NCBI RefSeq assembly: GCF_001613005.1
Contig: NZ_BDBN01000034.1
Location: 34,870-98,869, forward strand
DNA length: 64,000 nt
From: Nocardia nova NBRC 15556
GTDB taxonomy: Bacteria > Actinomycetota > Actinomycetes > Mycobacteriales > Mycobacteriaceae
Direction of reading: 5' to 3'
Shown: positions 9,063 to 17,789 of the stretch, one piece after another
Position numbering within the stretch: position 1 is the first letter of the stretch
Layout of the letters: every line of letters begins with the position of its first letter
Notes under the pieces: generated by a model
The model's database searches: none
The model's input: only the letters and a program-made list of their open reading frames with translations
What the model was told of the DNA's origin: nothing
Translations under genes and position numbers: made by a program

Positions 9063-9623
9063 TCAAGCTCGGATCACGTCGATGTCGACGGGCACCGGGT
9101 TGCTGACGATGTCGCGGACGGGCGAGTAACGGGTGAGGCCGGCGAGCTCGGCGAACTGGTTGTCGTCGAAGTCGCCCTCGGCGGTGATAGCCACGCGGAT
9201 CTGCTCGTAGCCCGGGCGGACAGTGCCGTCGAGCCCGAGGAAGCCCTGCAGGTCCAGCTCGCCCTGAACCGCGCATTCCAGACTCTTCACCGCGATACCG
9301 CGGGCAGCAGCGTGGTAGATCATCGTGCCCGTCAGGCACGCGGCAAGGGCGTGCAGGAGGTATTCGCCGGCGTTGGGGGCGCGATTGCGACCGAGCAGGA
9401 CGGGCGGCTCGTCGGAATCCAGGGTGAACGGCTCGGTGCGGGTGGTGTCTTCTCGGCCGGTGCCGTAGAAGCCTTTGATGGCCGTCCGGCTGTAGCCGCC
9501 ATCGATCCAATGGTTGTCGGCGCGGAACTGGAACCGGGCCAGCGAGGGATCGGCGCTGACGGCGTCGATCGTTCCTGCGAGTTGATTCACGTCGACGCCG
9601 TTGACGGTGGTGGTGACATTCAT
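9063..9623 (-). CDS. OsmC family protein
   Basis: A 186-residue protein of the OsmC/Ohr superfamily, whose members reduce organic hydroperoxides with a reactive cysteine pair. Cys96 (LAACLTGTM) and Cys117 (SLECAVQG) are in the expected positions, with the YSPVRDIV-type C-terminal segment. It resembles the longer OsmC-like subgroup rather than classic Ohr. The ATG at 9623 follows AGGAG at 7 bases. Divergent from a TetR regulator across two operator-like dyads, so expression is probably derepressed by a ligand or by thiol oxidation; that link is inferred from layout. Confidence 0.9.
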   Translation of the reverse strand: MNVTTTVNGVDVNQLAGTIDAVSADPSLARFQFRADNHWIDGGYSRTAIKGFYGTGREDTTRTEPFTLDSDEPPVLLGRNRAPNAGEYLLHALAACLTGTMIYHAAARGIAVKSLECAVQGELDLQGFLGLDGTVRPGYEQIRVAITAEGDFDDNQFAELAGLTRYSPVRDIVSNPVPVDIDVIRA

Positions 9624-9675
9624 GATGGGCTCCTGGTGTGCGGTCTGAACGAATGCGGGACCTGTCGATCCATTT

Positions 9676-9728
9676 AGTTAGCACGATCGATCGTGCTAAC
9701 TCCGACAGTACGACCGTTCGTGCTAACT
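9676..9728. promoter_or_regulatory. twin operator in the OsmC/TetR divergent promoter
   Basis: Positions 9676-9701 form a perfect 26-bp palindrome with half-site AGTTAGCACGATC. Positions 9703-9728 form a second, imperfect copy (8 of 13 positions pair) whose right arm repeats CGTGCTAACT exactly and ends 7 bases before the TetR start. This fits a TetR-family dimer binding both sites to repress itself and the OsmC gene. Confidence 0.85.
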
Positions 9729-9735
9729 TGTCAAT

Positions 9736-10386
9736 ATGACGACAGAAGCGAGGACCCCGCGGCGCGCACGGAGCGACGGCGAGCGCACCCGCAGTACGAT
9801 CCTGCGGGCTGCCGCGTCGTTGGCCACCGTCGACGGACTGGAGGGACTGTCCATCGGCAACCTGGCCGCCGCGATCGGAATCAGCAAGAGCGGCCTCTAC
9901 GCGCACTTCCGCTCCAAAGAGGAGCTTCAGCTGGCCACTGTGGCCGAGGCGGAACGGATCCTCACCGAAGAGGTCGTCCAGCCGGCGCTCGCGGCCCGCC
10001 CGGGCCTGGACCAGCTCGTGGCGGCATGCGAGGCATTCCTCGGCTATGTCGAGCGCAAGGTGTTCCCCGGCGGATGTTTCTTCGCCGCGACATCCCTGGA
10101 GATGGGCACGCGCCCCGGTCCGGTCAAGGACCGGCTCACCGCCATTCAGTCGGATTTCACCGCGCTGCTGCGGTCCTGCGCGGTTACCGCACTGGCGCAA
10201 CAGGAATTGCCTGCCGACGAAGACCCCGACCTGCTCGCGTTCGAACTACACGCCATCCTGCTGGGCGCCGACACCAAATTCGTCCTGTACGACGACCCGG
10301 CGTATCTGGCCATGGCCCGCAATGTGATCCGCCGACGGCTACGACTGGACCAGCGCGACACCCCCGGCGGAAACCGACTCCGGTAG
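9736..10386 (+). CDS. TetR-family transcriptional regulator
   Basis: A 216-residue repressor. Residues 17-65 form the TetR helix-turn-helix: ERTRSTILRAAASLATVDG, then LSIGNLAAAIGISKSGLYAHF, then the SKEEL turn. The C-terminal ligand domain contains FPGGCFFAATSLEMG, a segment shared by a TetR subgroup often found next to redox or fatty-acid genes. Cys residues at about 112 and 157 could sense thiol state, but this is conjecture. ATG at 9736; the second operator copy lies directly upstream, implying autoregulation. Confidence 0.93.
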   Translation: MTTEARTPRRARSDGERTRSTILRAAASLATVDGLEGLSIGNLAAAIGISKSGLYAHFRSKEELQLATVAEAERILTEEVVQPALAARPGLDQLVAACEAFLGYVERKVFPGGCFFAATSLEMGTRPGPVKDRLTAIQSDFTALLRSCAVTALAQQELPADEDPDLLAFELHAILLGADTKFVLYDDPAYLAMARNVIRRRLRLDQRDTPGGNRLR

Positions 10387-10417
10387 CCGAGGCAATCCGG
10401 CCGGTGGGCGCGACCGG

Positions 10418-11212
10418 TCAGCCCGCGGCGAACAGATCCGTCTCGAGGGCTCCCGGTCGCGCGCCGCTGCGGATGAACCATTCGGTGCCGAACGCCCGCG
10501 CGAACGCCGGGTCCGGCATCGCGAGGAAGAAGGACTGCTCGTCGATCTGGCTGCGGTGCGCCCGCATGGCCTCGCGCTTGTGGTCGAGGTAGGCGGATAC
10601 GTCGACCGCCGTGGTCAGCAACGATTCCGGCTTCCCGAATTCGGCGACCTCGCGGATATCGGGCGGCTCGATCCCCAGCGTCCCGGCCTGTTCGGCCATC
10701 TCCGTCATCCCGCGCACGACCTCGTCGCGATTCATGGTGCTCTGGAAAACCCGTGGGGTACCGGCGAGTTCGGCGGCGCGCATGCCGACGCGGTGGACCT
10801 GGATATGGTCGGGGTGACCGTATCCGCCGTTGTCGTCGTAGACGGTGAGCACCTCGGCGTCCTCCTCGGCGAGGATCGCGGCCAGCCGCCGTGCGGCGTC
10901 CTCGACGGGAGCGGTCCAGAACGAACCGGCCGCGTCGTTGGTGGACGTCCCCATCATCCCCGAGTCGACGTAGCCGAGGAACTCCACCCGCGCGACGCCG
11001 AGAATCTCTGCGGCGGCGTGGGTTTCGCGCACCCGCCGCTGCCACAACTGTTCGCCGTCGTCGAGGAAACCCTCCGGCACCTCCCCGTGCTCGCCGCGTG
11101 TCGCGACCACGAGAACCACTCGGTGACCCTGCTCGTACGCCTTGCGCATCACGCCGCCACAGGTGATCGCCTCGTCGTCGGGATGGGCGTGGAAACTGAC
11201 CAACGTTGCCAT
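10418..11212 (-). CDS. PIG-L family deacetylase
   Basis: A 264-residue zinc-dependent N-deacetylase of the LmbE/PIG-L fold. The metal site is visible as HPDDE (residues 10-14) and HPDH (133-136). Family members remove acetyl from GlcNAc-linked substrates, including the mycothiol enzymes MshB and Mca. The text around the motifs is not that of either, so the substrate is open. It lies 28 bases downstream of ilvD on the same strand and may be read through from it, without an obvious metabolic link. Confidence 0.87.
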   Translation of the reverse strand: MATLVSFHAHPDDEAITCGGVMRKAYEQGHRVVLVVATRGEHGEVPEGFLDDGEQLWQRRVRETHAAAEILGVARVEFLGYVDSGMMGTSTNDAAGSFWTAPVEDAARRLAAILAEEDAEVLTVYDDNGGYGHPDHIQVHRVGMRAAELAGTPRVFQSTMNRDEVVRGMTEMAEQAGTLGIEPPDIREVAEFGKPESLLTTAVDVSAYLDHKREAMRAHRSQIDEQSFFLAMPDPAFARAFGTEWFIRSGARPGALETDLFAAG

Positions 11213-11240
11213 GGCGCCACGCTACGTGACGGCTCGCGGC

Positions 11241-12932
11241 TCAGCCGGTCACGGCGCCGTGGGCGGCGGAGCTGACCAGCTTGCGGTACTTGGCCAGCAC
11301 TCCCGAGGTGTACTTCGGCGCAAGCGGTTCCCAGCCGGCCTTGCGCGCGGCGAGTTCGGCCTCGTCGATCTCGACATCGAGAATGCGGTTGGCGACGTCG
11401 AGGACGATCGGGTCGCCGTCGGCGACGAAGGCGATCGGCCCCCCGTCCACGGCCTCGGGTGCGATGTGACCGACGCACAAACCGGTGGTGCCGCCGGAGA
11501 ACCGGCCGTCGGTGAGCAGCAGCACGTCCTTGCCCAGGCCGGCGCCCTTGATCGCGCCGGTGATGGCGAGCATCTCGCGCATACCGGGCCCGCCCTTGGG
11601 ACCTTCGTAACGAATGACGACCACGTCACCCGCGCCGATCGTGCCGTCCTCGAGCGCGTCCATCGCGGCGCGCTCGCCATCGAAGACCCGGGCGGTGCCG
11701 CGGAAGACATCGGAATCGAATCCGGCGCTCTTGACCACCGCGCCCTCGGGCGCGAGGGTGCCGTGCAGGATGGTCAGCCCGCCCGTCTTGTGGATGGGCC
11801 GGTCGAGCGGGCGGATCACGTCACCGTCGAGACCCAAGTCGATATGCGCCAGATTCTCGGCCATGGTCGCGCCGGTCACGGTCAGCGCATCGCCGTGCAG
11901 CAGCCCTGCGTCGAGCAGGGCCTTCATTACGACCGGGATGCCGCCGACCCGGTCGACATCGTTCATGACGTAGCGACCGAACGGCTTGAGATCGCCCAGA
12001 TGCGGCACCTTGTCACCGACCCGGTTGAAGTCGGCGAGGGTCAGCTCGACTCCGGCCTCACGGGCGATGGCCAGCAGATGCAGGACGGCGTTGGTGGAAC
12101 CACCGAGCGCCATGACGACGGTGATGGCGTTCTCGAACGCCTCGCGGGTCAGGATGTCGCGCGCGGTGATGCCGTTGCGGAGCAATCCGACCACGGCCTC
12201 ACCGGACTTGCGGGCGTATTCGTCGCGGCGACGGTCGGGCGCGGGCGGGGCGGCCGAGCCGGGCAGGCTCATGCCGAGCGCTTCGGCGGCCGAGGCCATG
12301 GTGTTGGCGGTGTACATGCCGCCGCAGGCGCCCTCGCCCGGACAGATCGCCCGCTCGATCCGGTCGACGTCCTCGCGGCTGATCAATCCCTTCATACAGG
12401 CGCCGACCGCCTCGAAGGCATCGATGATCGTGACGTCGCGGCCGTCGACATTGCCCGGCAGCGTGGAACCGGCGTAGAGGAACACACTCGCCAGATCCAG
12501 GCGGGCGGCGGCCATCAGCATGCCCGGCAGGCTCTTGTCGCAGCCGGCGAGCAGGACCGATCCGTCGAGACGTTCGGCCATCATGACGATCTCGACGGAA
12601 TCGGCGATGATCTCGCGACTGACCAGCGAGAAGTGCATGCCCTCGTGGCCCATCGAGATGCCGTCGGAGACCGAGATCGTGCCGAATTCCAGCGGGTAGC
12701 CACCACCTGCGTGCACACCCTCCTTGACCGCCTTCGCCAGGCGATCGAGCGACAGGTTGCACGGCGTGATCTCGTTCCAGCTGGAGGCGACGCCGATCTG
12801 CGGTTTGGCCCAGTCGTCGTCGCCCATACCGACGGCACGGAGCATGCCGCGGGCGGCGGTCTTCTCCAGCCCGTCGGTGACGTCGCGGGAGCGAGGCTTG
12901 ATGTCGTGCGACCTGTCGCGATCGTGTGCCAT
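11241..12932 (-). CDS. ilvD: dihydroxy-acid dehydratase
   Basis: Catalyses the third step of valine/isoleucine and pantothenate synthesis: dihydroxy acid to 2-oxo acid. The 563-residue length is normal. Fe-S cluster cysteines lie in TPCN (about residue 58), AGCDKSLPGM (about 130) and GEGACGGMYTANT (about 200); the catalytic serine region is DGRFSGGTTGLCVGH near residue 480. ATG at 12932; the ribosome site is weak. It is divergent from the ferredoxin-reductase/desaturase operon. No ilvB, ilvC or ilvE is adjacent. Confidence 0.96.
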   Translation of the reverse strand: MAHDRDRSHDIKPRSRDVTDGLEKTAARGMLRAVGMGDDDWAKPQIGVASSWNEITPCNLSLDRLAKAVKEGVHAGGGYPLEFGTISVSDGISMGHEGMHFSLVSREIIADSVEIVMMAERLDGSVLLAGCDKSLPGMLMAAARLDLASVFLYAGSTLPGNVDGRDVTIIDAFEAVGACMKGLISREDVDRIERAICPGEGACGGMYTANTMASAAEALGMSLPGSAAPPAPDRRRDEYARKSGEAVVGLLRNGITARDILTREAFENAITVVMALGGSTNAVLHLLAIAREAGVELTLADFNRVGDKVPHLGDLKPFGRYVMNDVDRVGGIPVVMKALLDAGLLHGDALTVTGATMAENLAHIDLGLDGDVIRPLDRPIHKTGGLTILHGTLAPEGAVVKSAGFDSDVFRGTARVFDGERAAMDALEDGTIGAGDVVVIRYEGPKGGPGMREMLAITGAIKGAGLGKDVLLLTDGRFSGGTTGLCVGHIAPEAVDGGPIAFVADGDPIVLDVANRILDVEIDEAELAARKAGWEPLAPKYTSGVLAKYRKLVSSAAHGAVTG

Positions 12933-13116
12933 GCGGCAAGCCTACGACCGGCGCGAACCCCCGACCGGTTGGCCGGCCTCGGCGCGTGGCGGGGCGAGAC
13001 CGTTCGGCGCACAGGCGTCCACTCAACAGGCGAGCGAATCTGATCGCAGCGCGGCACGCCCGGGCAGGGGCAGCCGATTCATCAGAACCTCGAGAATCCT
13101 GTGTACGCGCGCTCGA

Positions 13117-13170
13117 CGGTGGTATACCACCGCACGTAGGCACAGGCATTTCGAGTGTACGGGTGTACAC
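13117..13170. promoter_or_regulatory. two operator-like palindromes upstream of the desaturase operon
   Basis: Positions 13117-13132 are a perfect 16-bp palindrome (half-site CGGTGGTA). Positions 13155-13170 are a second dyad, GTGTAC-GGGT-GTACAC, ending 16 bases before the reductase start; a further GTGTAC lies at 13101. Their closeness to the start suggests repressor sites, perhaps for lipid-responsive control; the regulator is not in this window. Confidence 0.55.
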
Positions 13171-13186
13171 GGAAGTGAGGGCTTCC

Positions 13187-14299
13187 ATGGATCTACTGAA
13201 GTGGAGTAAACGGCCTGCCGCCGACGTCAGCGCGAAGAAGCCGCGAGTCAACGTCGTGCGCGGGCTGGTGGCGCGGGCCACCACGCCACTGCTTCCCGAC
13301 GACTACCTCCGCCTGGTCAATCCGCTCTGGACCGCCCGCGAGCTGCGGGGCAAGGTCGTCGACGTCGTCAAGGAGACCGCCGATTCGGCCACCGTCACAA
13401 TCCGTCCCGGCTGGGGGTTTCCGACCACGTACACACCGGGACAGTACGTCGGCATCGGGCTGCAGATCGGCGGCCGCTGGCATTGGCGTTCGTATTCGCT
13501 GACCTCGATCGGCGGGGCCGACGACAAGGACATCTCGATCACGGTGAAGGCGAATCCCGACGGGTTCCTCTCGACGCATCTGGTCGACGGTGTCGCACCG
13601 GGCACCGTCATCCGGCTGGCGGCGCCGAAGGGCGATTTTCATCTCCCGGAGCCGGTGCCGGACAAACTGCTGTTCGTCACCGCGGGCAGCGGGATCACAC
13701 CGGTGATCGCGATGCTGCGCGCGCTCGAGGCGCATGAGCAGGCGCCCGACATCTGCCACATCCATTCGGCGCCCACCCGCGACGACGTCATCTTCCTGGA
13801 CGAGATGCAGAGCCGTGCCGCCGACTCCCCCGGCTACGACCTGACTCTCCAACTCACCCGGGAGATGGGCAATTTCGACGCGGCACGCCTCGACGAATGG
13901 GTGCCCGATTGGCGCGAACGCCACTGCTGGGCGTGTGGCCCACCGGCCCTGCTGGACGAGATGGAATCGCACTACGAGTCCGGCGGCCTGCGCCACCGCC
14001 TGCACACCGAGCGGTTCACCATCGCCCGCACCGACCACGGCGGTGAGGGCGGCACGGTCTACTTCGCCGCATCCGGGAAGAAGGCGGAGATCGACGGCGC
14101 CACCACACTTCTCGAAGCAGGAGAAGAGCTGGGCATCGGAATGCCCTTCGGATGCCGGATGGGCATCTGCCAAACGTGTGTCGTGCCGCTGGCGGGGGGA
14201 TATGTGCGCGATCTGCGCACCGGCGCGGAGCGACGCGAAGGAGAACGAATCCAGACATGCATCAGCAGCGTGTCCGGAGAATGCACCCTCGATCTGTAG
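13187..14299 (+). CDS. ferredoxin reductase-type flavoprotein, electron donor to the desaturase (Rv3230c-like)
   Basis: A 370-residue NADPH oxidoreductase that passes electrons to the acyl-CoA desaturase encoded next. The order is an FAD domain with WRSYSLTS (about residue 103), an NAD(P) domain with FVTAGSGITPVIAML (about 165) and CWACGPPALLDEM, then a plant-type [2Fe-2S] domain with the Cys set in FGCRMGICQTCVVPL plus IQTCIS near the C-terminus. The layout and gene pairing match M. tuberculosis Rv3230c-desA3. The ATG at 13187 has GTGAGG 6 bases upstream; the stop is 8 bases before the desaturase start. Confidence 0.92.
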   Translation: MDLLKWSKRPAADVSAKKPRVNVVRGLVARATTPLLPDDYLRLVNPLWTARELRGKVVDVVKETADSATVTIRPGWGFPTTYTPGQYVGIGLQIGGRWHWRSYSLTSIGGADDKDISITVKANPDGFLSTHLVDGVAPGTVIRLAAPKGDFHLPEPVPDKLLFVTAGSGITPVIAMLRALEAHEQAPDICHIHSAPTRDDVIFLDEMQSRAADSPGYDLTLQLTREMGNFDAARLDEWVPDWRERHCWACGPPALLDEMESHYESGGLRHRLHTERFTIARTDHGGEGGTVYFAASGKKAEIDGATTLLEAGEELGIGMPFGCRMGICQTCVVPLAGGYVRDLRTGAERREGERIQTCISSVSGECTLDL

Positions 14300-14307
14300 G
14301 AGCCCTT

Positions 14308-15549
14308 ATGGCCATCACCGATATCGACGCCTACGCCCATCTCACCCCCGAGGACATCGAGGCGCTCGGCGCCGAACTCGACACCATCCGCCGCGATATC
14401 GAGGAGTCCCGCGGCGAACGGGACGCTCGCTACATCCATCGCACCATCGCCCTGCAGCGTGCCCTGGCGGCCGGTGGACGGGTGACACTGATGTTCAGCA
14501 ACCGCAAGGTCGCATGGCTGGCCGGCACGGCGATGCTCGGGCTGGCCAAGATCATCGAGAATATGGAGCTCGGCCACAATGTGATGCACGGGCAATGGGA
14601 TTGGATGAACGATCCGGAGATCCACTCCTCGTCGTGGGAGTGGGACACCACCTGCCCCAGCGTGCAGTGGAAGCATTCGCACAATTTCGTCCATCACAAG
14701 TACACGAATGTCGTCGGCAGGGACGACGATGTCGGCTACGGAATTCTGCGGGTGACCCGGGACCAGCGCTGGGAGTGGTGGAACATCGGAAATCCGGTGT
14801 ACAACCTGACATTGGGGACCTTGTTCGAATGGGGCGTCGCGCTGCACCACCTCGAGGTGGAGAAGATCCGCCGCAAGGACAAGACCTGGCGGCAGGCGTT
14901 CCGGGATCTGCGCATCATCGGCACGAAGGTCGGCAAACAGGCGGCCAAGGATTATCTGATCTATCCGGCGTTGTCGGGACGCAACTGGAAGACGACGCTG
15001 ACCGCCGACGCCACCGCCAATCTCATCCGCAACTACTGGGCCTACATGGTCATCTTCTGCGGCCACTTCCCCGACGGCGCGGAGAAATTCACCACCGAGG
15101 AACTCGCGGAGGAGGATCAGCCGCGCTGGTATCTGCGACAGATGCTGGGGTCGGCCAACTTTCGCGCCGGGCCGCTCATGCGCTTCATGAGCGGTAACCT
15201 CAGCCACCAGATCGAGCACCATCTCTTCCCCGACCTGCCGAGCAACCGGTACGAGGAGATCGGCGTCCGGGTCCGGGAACTGTGCGACAAGTACGACCTG
15301 CCGTACACGACCGGTTCGCTCGGCCGCCAATACCTGCAGTCGTTCCGGACGATCGCGAAACTGGCGCTGCCCAACGCGCTGCTCACCGCGAGCTCCGACG
15401 ATGCTCCCGAGACCGCGTCGGAGTTGCGGTTCGCGATCCGCGACGGGATGCGTGCACATTTCGGCGTCGACCCCGAGACCGGTAAGCGCCGGGGGCTGCG
15501 CACTGCGCTGCGCGAACTGAAGCAGGCGCCGGTGCGAGCGGCGTCCTGA
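14308..15549 (+). CDS. membrane acyl-CoA desaturase (DesA3-type)
   Basis: A 413-residue di-iron membrane enzyme that places a double bond in acyl-CoA chains, supplying oleate-type lipids. All three histidine boxes are present: HNVMH (about residue 93), HSHNFVHH (about 130) and QIEHHLFP (about 305). It has fewer obvious spans than eukaryotic stearoyl desaturases, with hydrophobic helices near 70-85 and 250-260. Start ATG at 14308 after AGGAG at 6 bases, overlapping the end of the reductase gene region, so the two are translated together. A long hairpin ends the operon. Confidence 0.93.
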   Translation: MAITDIDAYAHLTPEDIEALGAELDTIRRDIEESRGERDARYIHRTIALQRALAAGGRVTLMFSNRKVAWLAGTAMLGLAKIIENMELGHNVMHGQWDWMNDPEIHSSSWEWDTTCPSVQWKHSHNFVHHKYTNVVGRDDDVGYGILRVTRDQRWEWWNIGNPVYNLTLGTLFEWGVALHHLEVEKIRRKDKTWRQAFRDLRIIGTKVGKQAAKDYLIYPALSGRNWKTTLTADATANLIRNYWAYMVIFCGHFPDGAEKFTTEELAEEDQPRWYLRQMLGSANFRAGPLMRFMSGNLSHQIEHHLFPDLPSNRYEEIGVRVRELCDKYDLPYTTGSLGRQYLQSFRTIAKLALPNALLTASSDDAPETASELRFAIRDGMRAHFGVDPETGKRRGLRTALRELKQAPVRAAS

Positions 15550-15570
15550 CCGCGGGGTGCCGACACCACC

Positions 15571-15630
15571 CACATCGAACGCCGGCCCGCCGCCGGGTGG
15601 AGGCCCGGGAGCGGTTCGGCGTTCGATGTG
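15571..15630. terminator. shared hairpin between convergent genes
   Basis: A perfect 14-bp stem (15571-15584, CACATCGAACGCCG, pairing with 15617-15630) encloses a GC-rich 32-base loop that can itself fold. It fills the gap between the convergent desaturase and DHFR-like genes and would act on both strands. Confidence 0.8.
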
Positions 15631-15632
15631 CG

Positions 15633-16208
15633 TCAGCCGATGTCGTAGACGTAACTCGACCGGCCGTCGGGCAGTTGCTCGAATTTTCGTAGTTCGAGCC
15701 GATGACGGACATTCGCGCTCGCGAACAGGGCCGGGCCGTTGCCCGCGATGAGCGGGTAGACGATCAGTCGCAGCTCGTCCACCAGGCCCGCGTCGAGCGC
15801 GGCGGCGGTGAGGGCGGCGCCACCCATGAGGTAGATGTCCTGTCCCGGTTGCGTTTTCAGTGCCGCGACCTCGTCGAGGCCGCGCAGAAATCGCGTATTC
15901 GCCCACGCGGCCGCACTCCGGGTTGCCGAGACGACGTAATGCGGTGTGCGACGGGCGAATTCGGCCCATTCGAGCTCGCCCGGAGTCGGCGCCGAGCCGG
16001 TCTCGGGCAGGGGCTTGCCCGGGTCGTCGCCGATCGCCGTCCAATACGGTTCGTATCCGTCGTACATCCGGCCGCCGAGCACACAGGCGTCGATCTGGGG
16101 CGTCAGGCCGTAATCATCGGACCAGCCGTGCACCCAGTCCGCATACCCCTGCGCCCCTTCGTATTTCCCGTCCACCGAGATCTTCATCGCCGCGATGAGC
16201 TTGCGCAT
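15633..16208 (-). CDS. dihydrofolate reductase family protein (RibD C-terminal type)
   Basis: A 191-residue protein with the RibD-C/DHFR fold: MRKLIAAMKISVDGKYEG at the start, VLGGRMYDGYEPYW (about 42-55), and the nucleotide-binding DIYLMGGAALTAAALDAGLVDELRL near residue 125-150. Members are NADPH-dependent reductases of unassigned substrate rather than folate enzymes. The ATG at 16208 has AAGGAG about 9 bases upstream, which rules out the longer upstream frame. Monocistronic; the neighbours give no hint of substrate. Confidence 0.88.
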   Translation of the reverse strand: MRKLIAAMKISVDGKYEGAQGYADWVHGWSDDYGLTPQIDACVLGGRMYDGYEPYWTAIGDDPGKPLPETGSAPTPGELEWAEFARRTPHYVVSATRSAAAWANTRFLRGLDEVAALKTQPGQDIYLMGGAALTAAALDAGLVDELRLIVYPLIAGNGPALFASANVRHRLELRKFEQLPDGRSSYVYDIG

Positions 16209-16258
16209 GCCGCTTCTCTCCTTTCGTTCGGTCGCGGTGTGGCACGTCTGCGGTGCGG

Positions 16259-16993
16259 TCACGGCAGTGCCGTCAGTCCGTCGGCGGTGAGCCGATAGGA
16301 CGCCGCGGGCTCATCGACGGAGGCGAGTTCGAGCAGAGCCGCCCCGGCGATCTCGGGAGTGAGTGGCTCACCCAGCCGATCGACGTACTCCTGCACGCTC
16401 TGGCCGGCGCGGGCCGCGTAGGCGCGCACCGCGGGCAGGCCGAGGCTCGTGGCCGGAGTGATCTGCGGCAGGACCGCCGTGAAGGTGAGGTCCGAGCCGG
16501 CGCGCCGGGCCTCGTCCTGGGCGTAGCCGGTGATGAACCGCTGCGTCGCCTTGGCGCCGGCGTACCCGCCGCTGAGCGGCGAACCGTTGACGGCGGCGCC
16601 GCTGCTGACGACGATCACGCGACCGCCGGGCGGCAGCGGAGTCAGCAGGGCTTCGCGCAACCAGTGAAAGGCTATGCGCACGTCGGTATTCCAGTTCGCC
16701 GAGAACGTCTCCCAGGTGTGGTGGTGCAGCGGGCGCGGGAGCGGGGCGGCACCCGCCACGATGATGACGGTGTCCGGACGGTGGCGGTCGAGCAGTGTTC
16801 CCGGCACGGTCGGATCGGCCGCGTCGGCGACCTCGATATCGATGCCGGACGTCTCGGCGGCCAGTTCTCGCAGCGCGGACTCCGTGCGCGCCACGGCCAC
16901 GACCGCCGCACCGGTGCGCGCGAACGCCACCGCGATGCCCCGGCCCAGGCCGCGGCTGCCACCGACGACCATCGTGCGGCGGGACGCGTTCAT
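16259..16993 (-). CDS. short-chain dehydrogenase/reductase
   Basis: A 244-residue NAD(P)-binding oxidoreductase. GGSRGLGRG at residues 11-19 is the cofactor loop; the usual NNAG motif is replaced by VAGAAP, and the catalytic YAGAK is present near residue 150 after the conserved VSSGAAV. The start ATG (16993) overlaps the stop of the upstream SDR gene as ATGA, so translation is coupled. Last gene of the sigma-cupin-SDR-SDR run. Substrate unknown. Confidence 0.9.
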   Translation of the reverse strand: MNASRRTMVVGGSRGLGRGIAVAFARTGAAVVAVARTESALRELAAETSGIDIEVADAADPTVPGTLLDRHRPDTVIIVAGAAPLPRPLHHHTWETFSANWNTDVRIAFHWLREALLTPLPPGGRVIVVSSGAAVNGSPLSGGYAGAKATQRFITGYAQDEARRAGSDLTFTAVLPQITPATSLGLPAVRAYAARAGQSVQEYVDRLGEPLTPEIAGAALLELASVDEPAASYRLTADGLTALP

Positions 16994-17727
16994 GACGCCA
17001 CCGCCACTGCCTGCACGGAAGCGGCGTTCGCTCGCTCCAGGCTCTTGACGACTCCCTCGTCCCACCCGGGCGCGATCGCCCCGGACATCGGGTCGGGGAA
17101 GATCTCTTCCCGGCCGTCCGCGAGACCGGACAGGATGGCGCGGGCCACCGCCGCGGGCTCGGCTTTGGGAATGTCCCATCCGCGGATCATGTCGGTATCC
17201 ACCGGTCCGGGCAGTACGGCGTGCACGCCGACGCCGTGCGCGGCCGAAAGGAACCGCAGCGACTGCGTCATCGAGAAGGCGGCGGCCTTGGAGATGGCGT
17301 ACGCAGGGGTGACCGGCACGGTCGCCAGCGCGGCCAGCGAGAGCACGTTCACGACGGCCCCGCCGGCTTCGCGCAATCGCGGGAGGAAGGCGTCGGTGAC
17401 CCGATACGTGCCGAACAGATTGACCGCCAGATGAGCCTCGATGGCGGCCGCGTCGGTCAGGTCGTCCGGCGTGGAGACGCCCGCGTTGTTCACCAGGACG
17501 TCGAGCGAGCCGACCAGGTCGGCTGCGGCGCGGATCTGCTCGGGATCGGTGATGTCGAGCCGCACCGGAGTGATCCGCGGGTCCGGATGCTCGACCGGAC
17601 GGCGGGCGGCGGCGTACACCCGGTCCGCACCGCGGTGCAGTGCCTCGTCGACGAGTGCGCGCCCGAGGCCGCGCCCGGCGCCGGTGACGAGTACCGCCTT
17701 GCCGGCCAGAGTGGTTGGGACGGACAT
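16990..17727 (-). CDS. short-chain dehydrogenase/reductase
   Basis: A 245-residue classical SDR with the full motif set: GAGRGLG (residues 16-22), NNAG (about 87), YAISK (catalytic Tyr/Lys, about 150) and PGPVDTDM after it. The ATG at 17727 follows AGGAG at 7 bases. It ends in a 4-base overlap with the next SDR. Its leader (17761-17797) resembles the start of the sigma factor gene (see findings). The pair may act in sequence on one alcohol/ketone substrate; that is inference. Confidence 0.92.
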   Translation of the reverse strand: MSVPTTLAGKAVLVTGAGRGLGRALVDEALHRGADRVYAAARRPVEHPDPRITPVRLDITDPEQIRAAADLVGSLDVLVNNAGVSTPDDLTDAAAIEAHLAVNLFGTYRVTDAFLPRLREAGGAVVNVLSLAALATVPVTPAYAISKAAAFSMTQSLRFLSAAHGVGVHAVLPGPVDTDMIRGWDIPKAEPAAVARAILSGLADGREEIFPDPMSGAIAPGWDEGVVKSLERANAASVQAVAVAS

Positions 17728-17789
17728 GGTTTGCTCCTGTTCGGTGTCTGCGATGTGTCCACCTGTGTGACGCACGCCGGCCCGTTCCG

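Noticed and set aside
10418..11212. Mycothiol enzymes MshB or Mca
   Set aside because: It has the HPDDE and HPDH metal motifs, but the surrounding sequence does not match either protein as I know them.
11142..13043. Protein-coding gene on the plus strand across ilvD
   Set aside because: The frame is open only because ilvD codons end in G or C; ilvD itself is unmistakable.
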